Positions 1-6,057 of a stretch of DNA of 9,133 nt are shown one piece after another. The stretch is from Chloroflexota bacterium (lineage in GTDB: Bacteria; Chloroflexota; Anaerolineae; UBA1429): contig JAAZBY010000350.1 in the NCBI GenBank assembly GCA_012513595.1, positions 1 to 9,133 of the forward strand. The letters run 5' to 3'. Position numbers and translations under genes: made by a program. A model generated the notes under the pieces. It made no database searches and was not told the origin of the DNA. It saw nothing but the letters and a program-made list of their open reading frames with translations. Each line of letters opens with the position of its first letter. Within the stretch, counting starts at the first letter, position 1.

Positions 1-459
1 ATCAGCTTTATCAACCGCAGCGCCAACGACCCCTGGTACCCGGCGGAGTACAGCTACCGCCACATCCAGGAGTATCTGTCGTGGGGCGTGTTTGACACGA
101 TGCAGACCGTCTACGGCGGCCTGACCAGGACTTGCGAGCTGGCCATCGACAAGGCGGCCGAGCGGGGCATCAGCGTGATCGCGCGGGGCCTGCTGAAGCG
201 CTACTTCCACAACTATGACGCGCTCTGCGACGAGGCCGGCCTCGACGAACTCTGCGAGCCCGGGGAGACCCGCAACGGCTTCCTGATCCGTTACGCGCTC
301 AGCCATCGGTCGCTGAGCGCCGCGATCGTCGGCTCCGGCAACCCGGCCCACGTCCGTGAGAACGTCGCGGCCGCCTCTCGGGGGCCGCTGGCCGAGGACG
401 TCTACGCCGAGGCCCAGCGACGCCTGGCGGCAGTCGGCATCGCGCCCAAGCCAGTCTAG
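1..459 (+). CDS. Aldo/keto reductase family protein, C-terminal part (5' end outside the window)
   Basis: The reading frame is open from base 1 and ends at a TAG at 457-459, so 152 codons are visible and the N-terminus with most of the barrel is missing. The visible part has the late strands and helices of an AKR TIM barrel: a predicted helix-strand unit 'AAERGISVIARG' (about residues 53-64 of the visible part), then 'RNGFLIRYALSHRSLSAAIV' followed by 'GSGNPAHVRENVAA'. The last stretch matches the family's NADP(H)-binding G-[ST]-x-N-P-x-x-[ILV]-x-E-N signature. AKRs reduce carbonyls to alcohols with NAD(P)H. The catalytic Asp/Tyr/Lys/His residues lie upstream of the visible part, so activity cannot be judged. 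No membrane segment is visible. The next gene on the same strand begins 106 bp downstream, past a strong stem-loop, so they may not share a transcript. The family assignment is firm; the substrate is unknown. Confidence 0.85.
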   Translation: MSFINRSANDPWYPAEYSYRHIQEYLSWGVFDTMQTVYGGLTRTCELAIDKAAERGISVIARGLLKRYFHNYDALCDEAGLDELCEPGETRNGFLIRYALSHRSLSAAIVGSGNPAHVRENVAAASRGPLAEDVYAEAQRRLAAVGIAPKPV

Positions 460-477
460 ACGCTGCACGCGCGCACC

Positions 478-521
478 GCGCCGGCCCAGGTCCGTCGCCC
501 AGCGGCGGCCCGGGCCGGCGC
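478..521. terminator. GC-only stem-loop after the aldo/keto reductase gene; possible terminator or RNA structure
   Basis: GCGCCGGCCC (478-487) is perfectly complementary to GGGCCGGCGC (512-521). Inside the 24-nt loop a second stem of six pairs, one of them G-T, can form between 494-499 and 504-509. The structure begins 18 bp after the stop codon. No T-run follows, so it is not a canonical intrinsic terminator. It could be a U-less terminator, an mRNA-stability element or chance in GC-rich DNA. No AT-rich -10 box is obvious in the rest of the 460-565 gap. Confidence 0.4.
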
Positions 522-565
522 TGGCGCCTCCACCGACCACCTCAGACCGCGACAGCGAGGCCACC

Positions 566-1666
566 ATGACCACGATCTGTCTCCTGGAGCCCTACTACAC
601 CGGCTCACACAAGAGTTGGGCACAGGGCTATGCGGCCCACAGCGTCCATGACGTTCAGCTCTTGACCATGGCCGGGCGCTTCTGGAAGTGGCGCATGCAC
701 GGCGGCGCCGTCACGCTGGCCCACGAGTACCGCGAGCAGGGCCTACAGCCCGACCTCCTCCTGGCCACGGACATGCTCGACCTAGCCACCTTTCTGGCCC
801 TGACCCGCGACTTGACCCACCGGCTGCCCACGGCGCTCTACATGCATGAGAACCAGCTCACCTACCCGCCCCCGCCCGGCGAAAAGCCCGACCTCCATTA
901 CGGCTTTATCAACTATGCCAGCATGCTCTGCGCCGAACGCGTCCTGTTCAACTCGGCCTATCACCTGGAGTCGTGGTTTGAGGAGCTGCCACGCCTGCTG
1001 AAGCACTTTCCGGACTACACCGAGCTGCACACCGTGGCCACCTTGCGAGCGCGCAGCGAGGTGCTGCCGCTAGGCCTGTCGCTGGCGGCGCTTGACGCTC
1101 ATCGCGTCGCCGAGGGACGTGCCGGCCCACTCCTGATCGTCTGGAACCATCGCTGGGAGTACGACAAGGCGCCCGAGGTGTTCTTTCGCGCGGTGTACGC
1201 CTTGGTTGAGCGGGGGCTCGACTTTCGGCTGGCCCTGCTCGGGGAGAGCTTTGTGCAGCCGCCGGCAGAGTTCGAGGAGGCCCGTGAGCGGCTGGCGGGC
1301 CATCTGGTGCAGTACGGCTATGCGGAGTCGTTCGCCGAGTACGCCGGCTGGCTGTGGCGTGGCGATGTGGTCGTCAGCACGGCCATCCAGGAGTCGTTCG
1401 GCATCTCGGTGGCCGAGGGGATGTACTGCGGCTGCCTCCCCCTGATGCCCAACCGGTTGGCCTACCCGCAGTTCGTGCCCGCCGAGCACCGCGACCTGTG
1501 CCTATACGAGAGCGAGGACGGCTTGGTCGAGCGCCTGGCGTACCTCTGCGCCCATCCGGAGGTCGCACGGGCCACCTCCCTGCGGGGGCAAGTGGCCCGC
1601 TACGATTGGTCGCTGCAGGCGCCCGAGTACGACCGCACCTTCGCCGCCCTGGCCGGCGGCCGCTAG
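566..1666 (+). CDS. DUF3524/GTDC1-family GT-B glycosyltransferase (tRNA-queuosine mannosyltransferase homologue)
   Basis: 366 aa, cytoplasmic. The N-terminal domain opens with 'LEPYYTGSHKSWAQGY' (about residues 7-22) and has 'MHENQLTYP' (93-101) and 'ERVLFNSAYHLESW'. These are hallmarks of DUF3524, the N-terminal domain of human GTDC1, shown to mannosylate queuosine in tRNA-Asp. The C-terminal Rossmann domain has 'VWNHRWEYDKAPE' (192-204), 'LALLGESF' and 'ESFGISVAEGMYCGC' (276-290). E276 and E284 form the EX7E motif of retaining GT-B (GT4-type) enzymes that bind the sugar nucleotide. ATG 566 is chosen because an in-frame extension back to 356 would overlap the preceding gene and gives a low-complexity Arg/Pro-rich shadow translation. 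A weak GCGAGG lies upstream of this ATG. The family is clear. The bacterial acceptor and donor are not: by homology a queuosine tRNA and GDP-mannose, but other acceptors are possible. No queuosine genes are nearby. Confidence 0.88.
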   Translation: MTTICLLEPYYTGSHKSWAQGYAAHSVHDVQLLTMAGRFWKWRMHGGAVTLAHEYREQGLQPDLLLATDMLDLATFLALTRDLTHRLPTALYMHENQLTYPPPPGEKPDLHYGFINYASMLCAERVLFNSAYHLESWFEELPRLLKHFPDYTELHTVATLRARSEVLPLGLSLAALDAHRVAEGRAGPLLIVWNHRWEYDKAPEVFFRAVYALVERGLDFRLALLGESFVQPPAEFEEARERLAGHLVQYGYAESFAEYAGWLWRGDVVVSTAIQESFGISVAEGMYCGCLPLMPNRLAYPQFVPAEHRDLCLYESEDGLVERLAYLCAHPEVARATSLRGQVARYDWSLQAPEYDRTFAALAGGR

Positions 1667-1683
1667 GAGCGGCTAGACGCTCC
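1666..1683. terminator. Small inverted repeat between convergent stop codons
   Basis: GGAGCG (1666-1671) and CGCTCC (1678-1683) can pair with a 6-nt loop. The stem spans the junction of the two convergent genes, whose stop codons are 6 bp apart. It could serve as a bidirectional transcription stop. There is no T-tract on either side and the stem is short, so the functional call is tentative. Confidence 0.3.
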
Positions 1684-2341
1684 GGCCTGAGAAGACCAGC
1701 CTCCCGAAGCGCTTGGGCGTGTGGTAGTTGCGCCGGAACGTGGGTGACCAGGCCGAGTACTCGTCGCCATCCTCAGCACGGTCGATGCGGTAAAAGTTGG
1801 CGCGCCAGACGTCGCCGGGCTGCGGCGGGATGTGCGGCGCGGTGAGCATCTCGTCAAAGGGAATGGCGATCTCCACCGTCCAGGAGCGGTCGTCTGTGCC
1901 GCGGCGATGTGGATCGCCGTCTACCACCACTGCGCTCCGGAGGCCCTCACAGTCCCAGCAGAACATCGGCTTGCGGACGTCGTCGCGGTTCAGCATGAAC
2001 AGGTCCAGCACGGCGTTCAGCGGGCTGACCTCGATCTCCACGTACCCGATGCCATCGCGGTCATCGTCGAGGAAGACCTCGACGACCTCCTGCTTGAAGA
2101 TCGGCTGGTCCCGCTCGGTCGTGATCCCCCAGATGTCCTTGTCCTCGCAGTGAAAGGCCACGTACAGGTAGGTATCGTCCCACACTGCCTGCATGGTGGT
2201 GGGCTGGCGGGGTGCATCGCCGCTCAGGTCCTCGCGGAGCATGGCCAGCGGCGCGCGCTGCCAGGCCTCCTCGTCCAGGCGTCCGTCGACCGTGATGGGC
2301 GTGGCGGTGCGGAAACACACGTACTCGGGCAGGTCCGGCAT
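1673..2341 (-). CDS. CBM9-like single-domain carbohydrate-binding protein
   Basis: 222 aa and essentially one CBM9-like beta-sandwich. The N-terminal signature 'ITVDGRLDEEAW' (residues 16-27) is followed by 'MQAVWDDTYLYVAFHCEDKD' and 'EVVEVFLDDDRDG', the usual order of the CBM9 fold. Later come 'RSWTVEIAIPFDEM', 'PGDVWRANFYRID' and a closing 'YSAWSPT...PKRFGRLVFS'. CBM9 modules bind sugar chain ends through aromatic residues and calcium. Stand-alone versions like this are common in glycan-degrading bacteria, but their biochemical role is poorly defined. No signal peptide or attached catalytic domain is visible, so it appears cytoplasmic. ATG 2341 is supported by AAAGGA (2354-2349 on the - strand) with a 7-nt spacer. 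It lies 35 bp after the DUF1593-like gene on the same strand and is probably co-transcribed with it. Confidence 0.83.
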   Translation of the reverse strand: MPDLPEYVCFRTATPITVDGRLDEEAWQRAPLAMLREDLSGDAPRQPTTMQAVWDDTYLYVAFHCEDKDIWGITTERDQPIFKQEVVEVFLDDDRDGIGYVEIEVSPLNAVLDLFMLNRDDVRKPMFCWDCEGLRSAVVVDGDPHRRGTDDRSWTVEIAIPFDEMLTAPHIPPQPGDVWRANFYRIDRAEDGDEYSAWSPTFRRNYHTPKRFGRLVFSGRSV

Positions 2342-2376
2342 CTGTCTATCCTTTCGCTGGCGGCAGTAGGCTACGC

Positions 2377-3675
2377 TTACGGGGTGACGGTCAGCACCAG
2401 GCGCTGGTACGAGGTGAGCTGCGGCTCGCCGTCATCGGTCACGGCGAGAATGATGTGCACGGATTCCGGCTTCTCCACCCGTGGCGCCACCAGGCGGGCC
2501 ACCGGCTCCTCCGCGCCCTGGATCGCGAGCGGGCCGCGATAGGTGCCGGCCTCGGGGTAGACCCACCAGCGGAAGGCCAGGCCATCACCGTCCGGGTCTG
2601 AGGAGGCCGAGGCGTCGAGCAGCACCTCGTCGCCGGGGTGCACGTCGCGACGCCGGGAGCCCGCCAGGTGCGCCACGGGCTCGTGGTTGGCTTGCTCGAA
2701 CGGCGTATGGCACCAGGCCATCCGCGCGCGGAAGGCGGCCTGGTAGGCCGGGCGCCAGCGGCTGACGGTGACGCCTTCGCCCTCCTCGCCCGGCACGGCA
2801 TCGGCCGCGTCGGTGTAGTGGCGCCCCTGGCCGGTGAAGCGGCCGCCCCAGGACCCCCAGGTCGGCTCCTCGGGGTCACTCAGCCCGTTGGGCACTACGT
2901 ACAGGAAGGACGGCGTGTCGCCCTCCTTGACGCCCTTCACTTGGCCCCAGGGGTCGCCGCCGTCGTAGTTCGGGTAGGCGGCGCCCAGGGGCCCATGCCC
3001 CTCGGTGACGTAGCGGCGCACCCAATCCCGCGTGACGAGGGACTGGTCGCCGCCCTTGTACATGCCGCGGAACACGTGCCGGTTGGTGATGTACAAGAGA
3101 TCCTGGAAGCGCTCCCTGATCCAAGGGGCCGTGTCATCCTGATCGGCGATGGCGTGGACGCGCAACCGGGAAGCAAAGCGCCGCACCTCGGCCTCGCTCC
3201 GCTCTGCGGAAACGCGCCACAGAGCCTGGGCCAGCTCCGTCGTGCCGCCCCACACCGCCACCCAGAGCGGCCGCGGGTCGGGCGAATCCACGGCGGCGAC
3301 GATCCAGTCGGAGCCCTCCGAGTCGTGCCCGGGCCCCACGTGGGCCATGCCATAGTCTCCGTTGCCCCGCTTGACGCGGGCCTGCAGCGCCTCCTCGGTC
3401 GGGAAGGCCGGGTGGTGCTGGGCCAGCCGCCCCTGCACCTGACCATAGGCCCGTACGACAGTACGGATGTATTCGTCGTGGGCGACGCGCCCCTTCTCCA
3501 TCGTGCTCGAGGCGATCAACCCCTCGACGTCGATGTCACAGGAGTAGAGGAGCAGGCGCACCAACGACTGGGTATCGTCGGGCTCGCCCCGGTCGGCCGT
3601 CAGCGTGCTGATGTCGGTAGTGACCAGGAGGCGCGGCCGCCCGGCGGCTTGCCCCACAGACTCATAAGCGCTCAC
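2377..3675 (-). CDS. DUF1593 nucleoside-hydrolase-like protein with Sde182-type C-terminal domain
   Basis: 432 aa. The N-terminal two-thirds is a DUF1593 domain with a nucleoside-hydrolase-like fold: 'RPRLLVTTDIS' (13-23), then 'RGEPDDTQSLVRLLLYS' (29-45) with the acidic PDD cluster corresponding to the metal-binding aspartates of nucleoside hydrolases. It continues with 'DVEGLIASSTMEKG' and 'PLWVAVWGGTTELAQAL'. The last 100 or so residues ('HEPVAHL', 'GDEVLLDASASSDPDGD', 'RWWVYPEAGTY', 'VHIILAVTDDG') form a PKD-like beta-sandwich, matching the C-terminal domain of the cellulose-binding protein Sde182. Family members are usually called cellulose-binding or nucleoside-hydrolase-like, and their reaction is not settled. 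This copy starts directly before the catalytic-like domain with no signal peptide. The start is GTG 3675, preceded by GGGGG at 3684-3680 on the - strand. It is the first gene of a two-gene unit divergent from the sulfatase operon. Confidence 0.85.
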   Translation of the reverse strand: MSAYESVGQAAGRPRLLVTTDISTLTADRGEPDDTQSLVRLLLYSCDIDVEGLIASSTMEKGRVAHDEYIRTVVRAYGQVQGRLAQHHPAFPTEEALQARVKRGNGDYGMAHVGPGHDSEGSDWIVAAVDSPDPRPLWVAVWGGTTELAQALWRVSAERSEAEVRRFASRLRVHAIADQDDTAPWIRERFQDLLYITNRHVFRGMYKGGDQSLVTRDWVRRYVTEGHGPLGAAYPNYDGGDPWGQVKGVKEGDTPSFLYVVPNGLSDPEEPTWGSWGGRFTGQGRHYTDAADAVPGEEGEGVTVSRWRPAYQAAFRARMAWCHTPFEQANHEPVAHLAGSRRRDVHPGDEVLLDASASSDPDGDGLAFRWWVYPEAGTYRGPLAIQGAEEPVARLVAPRVEKPESVHIILAVTDDGEPQLTSYQRLVLTVTP

Positions 3676-3714
3676 AATGCCCCCTTCGGATCGGTCTCTC
3701 GCGTCCCGAGCGGC

Positions 3715-3743
3715 ATTCTAGGCGATCCGCCGGGCCCGGCCAA
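3715..3743 (-). promoter_or_regulatory. Sigma70-type promoter of the DUF1593/CBM9 unit
   Basis: On the - strand the -35 is TTGGCC (3743-3738; four of six match TTGACA), then a 17-nt spacer, then the -10 TAGAAT (3720-3715; five of six match TATAAT). Transcription would begin near 3708, giving a 5' leader of about 30 nt before the GTG at 3675. The spacing is ideal and the -10 stands out in an otherwise GC-rich region. Confidence 0.6.
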
Positions 3744-3777
3744 GCCCCCGTTCCGTGGCCGGCCCGCGGCCCTAGCC

Positions 3778-3806
3778 TTGACAGGGCTGGGCCGATCGCC
3801 TAGTGT
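3778..3806 (+). promoter_or_regulatory. Sigma70-type promoter of the PP-loop/propeller/sulfatase operon
   Basis: A perfect consensus -35, TTGACA (3778-3783), a 17-nt spacer, and the -10 TAGTGT (3801-3806), which keeps the three most conserved positions (T1, A2, T6). Transcription would begin near 3813, giving a leader of about 33 nt before the ATG at 3846, with GAGG at 3837-3840 as ribosome-binding site. The GATCGCC just upstream of the -10 is shared with the divergent promoter. Confidence 0.62.
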
Positions 3807-3845
3807 AGGCGCGTTGTGGCTGCCGATGTGTGACGCGAGGTACCC

Positions 3846-4673
3846 ATGCTAGAAGACGCGCGCCGGGAGTTGCTGCTCCGCAAGATCGAGGACTCTAAAC
3901 AGATCGCCCTCGAGGCCCTTCGGCGCTATGGGGCCGACCGCCTGGCCGTCGCCTGGACCGGCGGCAAAGACTCCACCCTGACGCTCTACACCGTCCGCCT
4001 GGCCTGCCAGGAGGCGGGTATCCCGCTCCCCGGCTGCTTTGTGATCGACGAGGGGGACATGTTCCCCGAAGTGCGCCAGTTCATGGAGAGCCTGGCCGCC
4101 GAGTGGGACCTGCGCGTCACGGTGCTGCACAACGGCGACGTGAGCCGAGCAGCCGGCGGCCGCCTGGGTGCCGAGGTCCGCGTGGCGGACCTCAACGAGA
4201 CCAACCGCGCCGAGATCGCCCGCTTGGGTTACGACGAGGACACCTTCGTCTATGAGCCCGAGTCGTTCGTCGGGAACCACCTGATGAAGACCGTGGCCCT
4301 GAACGGGTACCTGTACGCATCGCGCGTCGCCGGCTTTTTCGCCGGGATCCGCTGGGATGAGCAGTCCGCTCGTGCCGATGAGACCTACTTTAGCCCGCGA
4401 GAGGAAACACCCTTCAACCCCGCCCACACGCGCATCTGCCCGATCCTGCACTTTACTGAGCGCGACGTGTGGGATGCGACGCTGCTCCTGAACATTCCCC
4501 ACTGCTCGCTGTATGCCCAGGGGTACCGTTCCCTCGGCGCCAGGGTCACCACGGTCAAGGTGTCGGACGTGCCGGCCTGGGAGCAGGACCTGGAACACAC
4601 CAACGAGCGTGGCGGGCGCCGTCAGGACAAGGAAGACCTGATGAAAAAGTTCCGCGACCTGGGCTACATGTGA
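3846..4673 (+). CDS. PAPS-reductase/CysD-family PP-loop ATPase, lacking reductase cysteines
   Basis: 275 aa, soluble. The PP-loop 'WTGGKDST' (37-44) corresponds to the SGGKDS ATP-pyrophosphatase motif. It is followed by 'FVIDEGDMFPE' (65-75), 'GIRWDEQSARADE' (167-179) and 'CPILHFTERDVW' (198-209), the order seen in phosphoadenylylsulfate reductases and the CysD subunit of ATP sulfurylase. 'SLYAQGYRSLGARVTT' (221-236) resembles the CysH/CysD substrate region, but A232 stands where many APS reductases have an Fe-S cysteine. The C-terminal ECG[LI]H catalytic cysteine is absent. Instead the tail 'ERGGRRQDKEDLMKKFRDLGYM' region (254-275) resembles the CysD C-terminus. A thiol-dependent reductase is therefore unlikely, and an AMP-transfer or substrate-activating role fits better. 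No CysN partner is present in the window. ATG 3846 has GAGG five bases upstream and is the first gene after the promoter. The next gene starts 13 bp downstream. Confidence 0.82.
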   Translation: MLEDARRELLLRKIEDSKQIALEALRRYGADRLAVAWTGGKDSTLTLYTVRLACQEAGIPLPGCFVIDEGDMFPEVRQFMESLAAEWDLRVTVLHNGDVSRAAGGRLGAEVRVADLNETNRAEIARLGYDEDTFVYEPESFVGNHLMKTVALNGYLYASRVAGFFAGIRWDEQSARADETYFSPREETPFNPAHTRICPILHFTERDVWDATLLLNIPHCSLYAQGYRSLGARVTTVKVSDVPAWEQDLEHTNERGGRRQDKEDLMKKFRDLGYM

Positions 4674-4677
4674 GGTG
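4672..4677 (+). promoter_or_regulatory. Ribosome-binding site that decides the propeller start
   Basis: GAGGTG overlaps the TGA stop of the preceding gene and sits 9 nt before ATG 4687. An in-frame GTG at 4675 lies inside this motif and has no purine-rich site of its own upstream, so ATG 4687 is preferred. The overlap suggests translational coupling with the PP-loop gene. Confidence 0.55.
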
Positions 4678-4686
4678 CGCGCCGCG

Positions 4687-6036
4687 ATGACACCGCCCGA
4701 AGGCAGCGTGGGCCTGCTCGCGCACCGCGCGGCCCTGGCCGATCAGCTCTTCTTCCCTTGTGACGTCGAGCGCCTCTCCAATGGCAACACCCTGATCACC
4801 GACGCCGGCGACCTGCAGAGCGCCGGAAGCAAGGTCCTGGAGATCGACCCCTGGGGCCGCATCGTGTGGCGCTATATGGAGGGCCTCCGGTTCGCCCACA
4901 GCGCCAAGCGCCTTTCCGACGGGAACACCCTGATCGCCGACACGAACAACAACCGCGTCATCGAGGTCACGCCCGAGGGCACCATCGCTTTCACGACGGA
5001 CGAGTGGTCGGCCGGCAGCGGGCTCCTCTCCGACGGCTCACACCTCCACTATCCCAACGACGCGCACCTCCTGGACGATGGCACCCTGCTGATCACCGAT
5101 CGGAACAACGACCGCTGCGTGATCGCCACACGCGGCGGTCACGCTGTCTGGGAGTACTCCGACGGCATCAGCCACCCGCACAACTGCGACCCCCTCGCCA
5201 ACGGGCACGTGCTCATCGCCGACTCGGACGGCAGGGCCGTCCTGGAGGTGAACCGCGCCAAGCGGGTCGTCTGGTCGTACGGTGCCGGCCGGCCCGAGTT
5301 GCTTGCCTGGCCGCGCGATGCCGACCGCCTGCCCAACGGCAACACACTCATCACAGACTCGAAGAACCATCGCGTCATCGAGATCACCCCGGCGGGCCAG
5401 ATAGTGTGGCAGTACGCGGTAGACTATTTCGCCAACTTTTATGAGGCGGACAAGCTGCCCAACGGCAACGTCTTGATCTCGGATCAGCAGCACAAGCAGG
5501 TCCTGGAGGTCGACGGCGCGGGGCAGGTCGTCTGGTCCTGGCGCAGTTACACCATGGAGCGACCCATCAACCCCAGGCTGGTGAACGGCTCCTTCCGCGA
5601 GCGCGACGCCGACGGCCTGCCGACCGGCTGGATCCTGGCCACGCGCCTGGCCGAGGGCGGCGGGGAAGTGATCTGGGACGAGGACGCCCACCCGCGCCCC
5701 TGCCCGGGCATCGCCTACGACCGGCTGGGCGCCGTCTACCTGCAGCAATACGTGGCGGCAACGCCGGGCCAGCGCTACACGTTCACGGGGCAGGTGCGTA
5801 CGGCCGGGCCGATGACCGCCGCGGCGTACCTGCAGCTCGCCTTCGTGGACGACCTGGGCGGCTACGTCGGCGACGTGCTCACCCAGCCCAAGGGCCACCC
5901 CTTCAGCGGGGATACCGACTGGACCCAGGACACGTTTGAGGCGGTGGCCCCGCCGAACGCCGCCTGCGCCGAAGTGCGCCTCTGCATCACCGGGCCCGGC
6001 AGGATGTGGGTGCGGGGCCTGATGCTCTTTTCCTAA
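4687..6036 (+). CDS. Six-bladed NGNTL-repeat beta-propeller (arylsulfotransferase-like) with C-terminal jelly-roll-like domain
   Basis: 449 aa. Residues 24-285 contain six copies of one blade unit, each with a [P/H/A]xxD/A lead, 'L-x-[ND]-G-[N/x]-[TV]-L-[IL]-x-D', an 'N-x-R-V-[IL]-E' turn and 'G-x-[IV]-V-W-x-Y'. Blade cores are at about 30-39, 76-85, 129-138, 170-179, 215-224 and 257-266. Repeats of this kind occur in the bacterial arylsulfotransferase (ASST) and PQQ/NHL-like propellers. Residues 296-449 start 'NPRLVNGSFRERDADGLPTGW', the usual opening of a CBM4/9-like jelly-roll, and run to the end. No signal peptide is seen, whereas true ASSTs are periplasmic, and the ASST catalytic histidines cannot be assigned confidently. 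It may be a binding or scaffold protein, or a diverged sulfotransferase. ATG 4687 is chosen over GTG 4675 on the ribosome-binding site. It lies 21 bp before the oxidoreductase gene. Confidence 0.75.
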   Translation: MTPPEGSVGLLAHRAALADQLFFPCDVERLSNGNTLITDAGDLQSAGSKVLEIDPWGRIVWRYMEGLRFAHSAKRLSDGNTLIADTNNNRVIEVTPEGTIAFTTDEWSAGSGLLSDGSHLHYPNDAHLLDDGTLLITDRNNDRCVIATRGGHAVWEYSDGISHPHNCDPLANGHVLIADSDGRAVLEVNRAKRVVWSYGAGRPELLAWPRDADRLPNGNTLITDSKNHRVIEITPAGQIVWQYAVDYFANFYEADKLPNGNVLISDQQHKQVLEVDGAGQVVWSWRSYTMERPINPRLVNGSFRERDADGLPTGWILATRLAEGGGEVIWDEDAHPRPCPGIAYDRLGAVYLQQYVAATPGQRYTFTGQVRTAGPMTAAAYLQLAFVDDLGGYVGDVLTQPKGHPFSGDTDWTQDTFEAVAPPNAACAEVRLCITGPGRMWVRGLMLFS

Positions 6037-6057
6037 CACTCTGCGATCGGGGGGAAC

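Larger units (their letters stand above)
3715..3806. repeat. Inverted promoter duplication with a perfect 10-bp arm (candidate shared operator)
   Basis: CTAGGCGATC at 3718-3727 is the exact reverse complement of GATCGCCTAG at 3794-3803, with 66 nt between the arms. Each arm runs into the first three bases (TAG) of a -10 box on its own strand. The similarity extends: comparing 3777-3806 on the + strand with 3744-3715 on the - strand, 23 of 30 positions are identical, covering the -35 TTG, a GGGC in the spacer, GATCGCC and the -10 box. The dyad axis is between 3760 and 3761, and the two start codons (3675 and 3846) are exactly equidistant from it. It could be a binding site for a regulator of both operons, or a lineage-specific promoter form. 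Confidence 0.6.

Noticed and set aside
356..565. Upstream in-frame extension of the glycosyltransferase (70 extra residues)
   Set aside because: It overlaps the end of the reductase gene, is translated from the GC stem-loop, and is a low-complexity Arg/Pro/Ser stretch. The family's N-terminus begins at the ATG at 566.
3730..3739. Perfect palindrome CCGGGCCCGG in the divergent promoter region
   Set aside because: A 10-bp G/C-only palindrome is easily explained by composition, and it lies inside the - strand promoter spacer. The longer inverted promoter duplication is the stronger signal.
2638..3852. A 404-codon open frame on the + strand opposite the DUF1593 gene
   Set aside because: It is antisense to a gene with clear family motifs and a good ribosome-binding site. 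It also runs through the divergent promoter region, and its translation matches no family.
3849..4598. A 249-codon open frame on the - strand opposite the PP-loop gene
   Set aside because: It is a composition-driven shadow of the PP-loop gene, with no motif and an implausible relation to the promoter region.
4763..5541. Internal DNA repeats in the propeller gene, considered as a tandem repeat or recombination site
   Set aside because: The periodicity is at protein level (six beta-propeller blades), and the DNA copies have diverged, so this is gene architecture and not a separate element.
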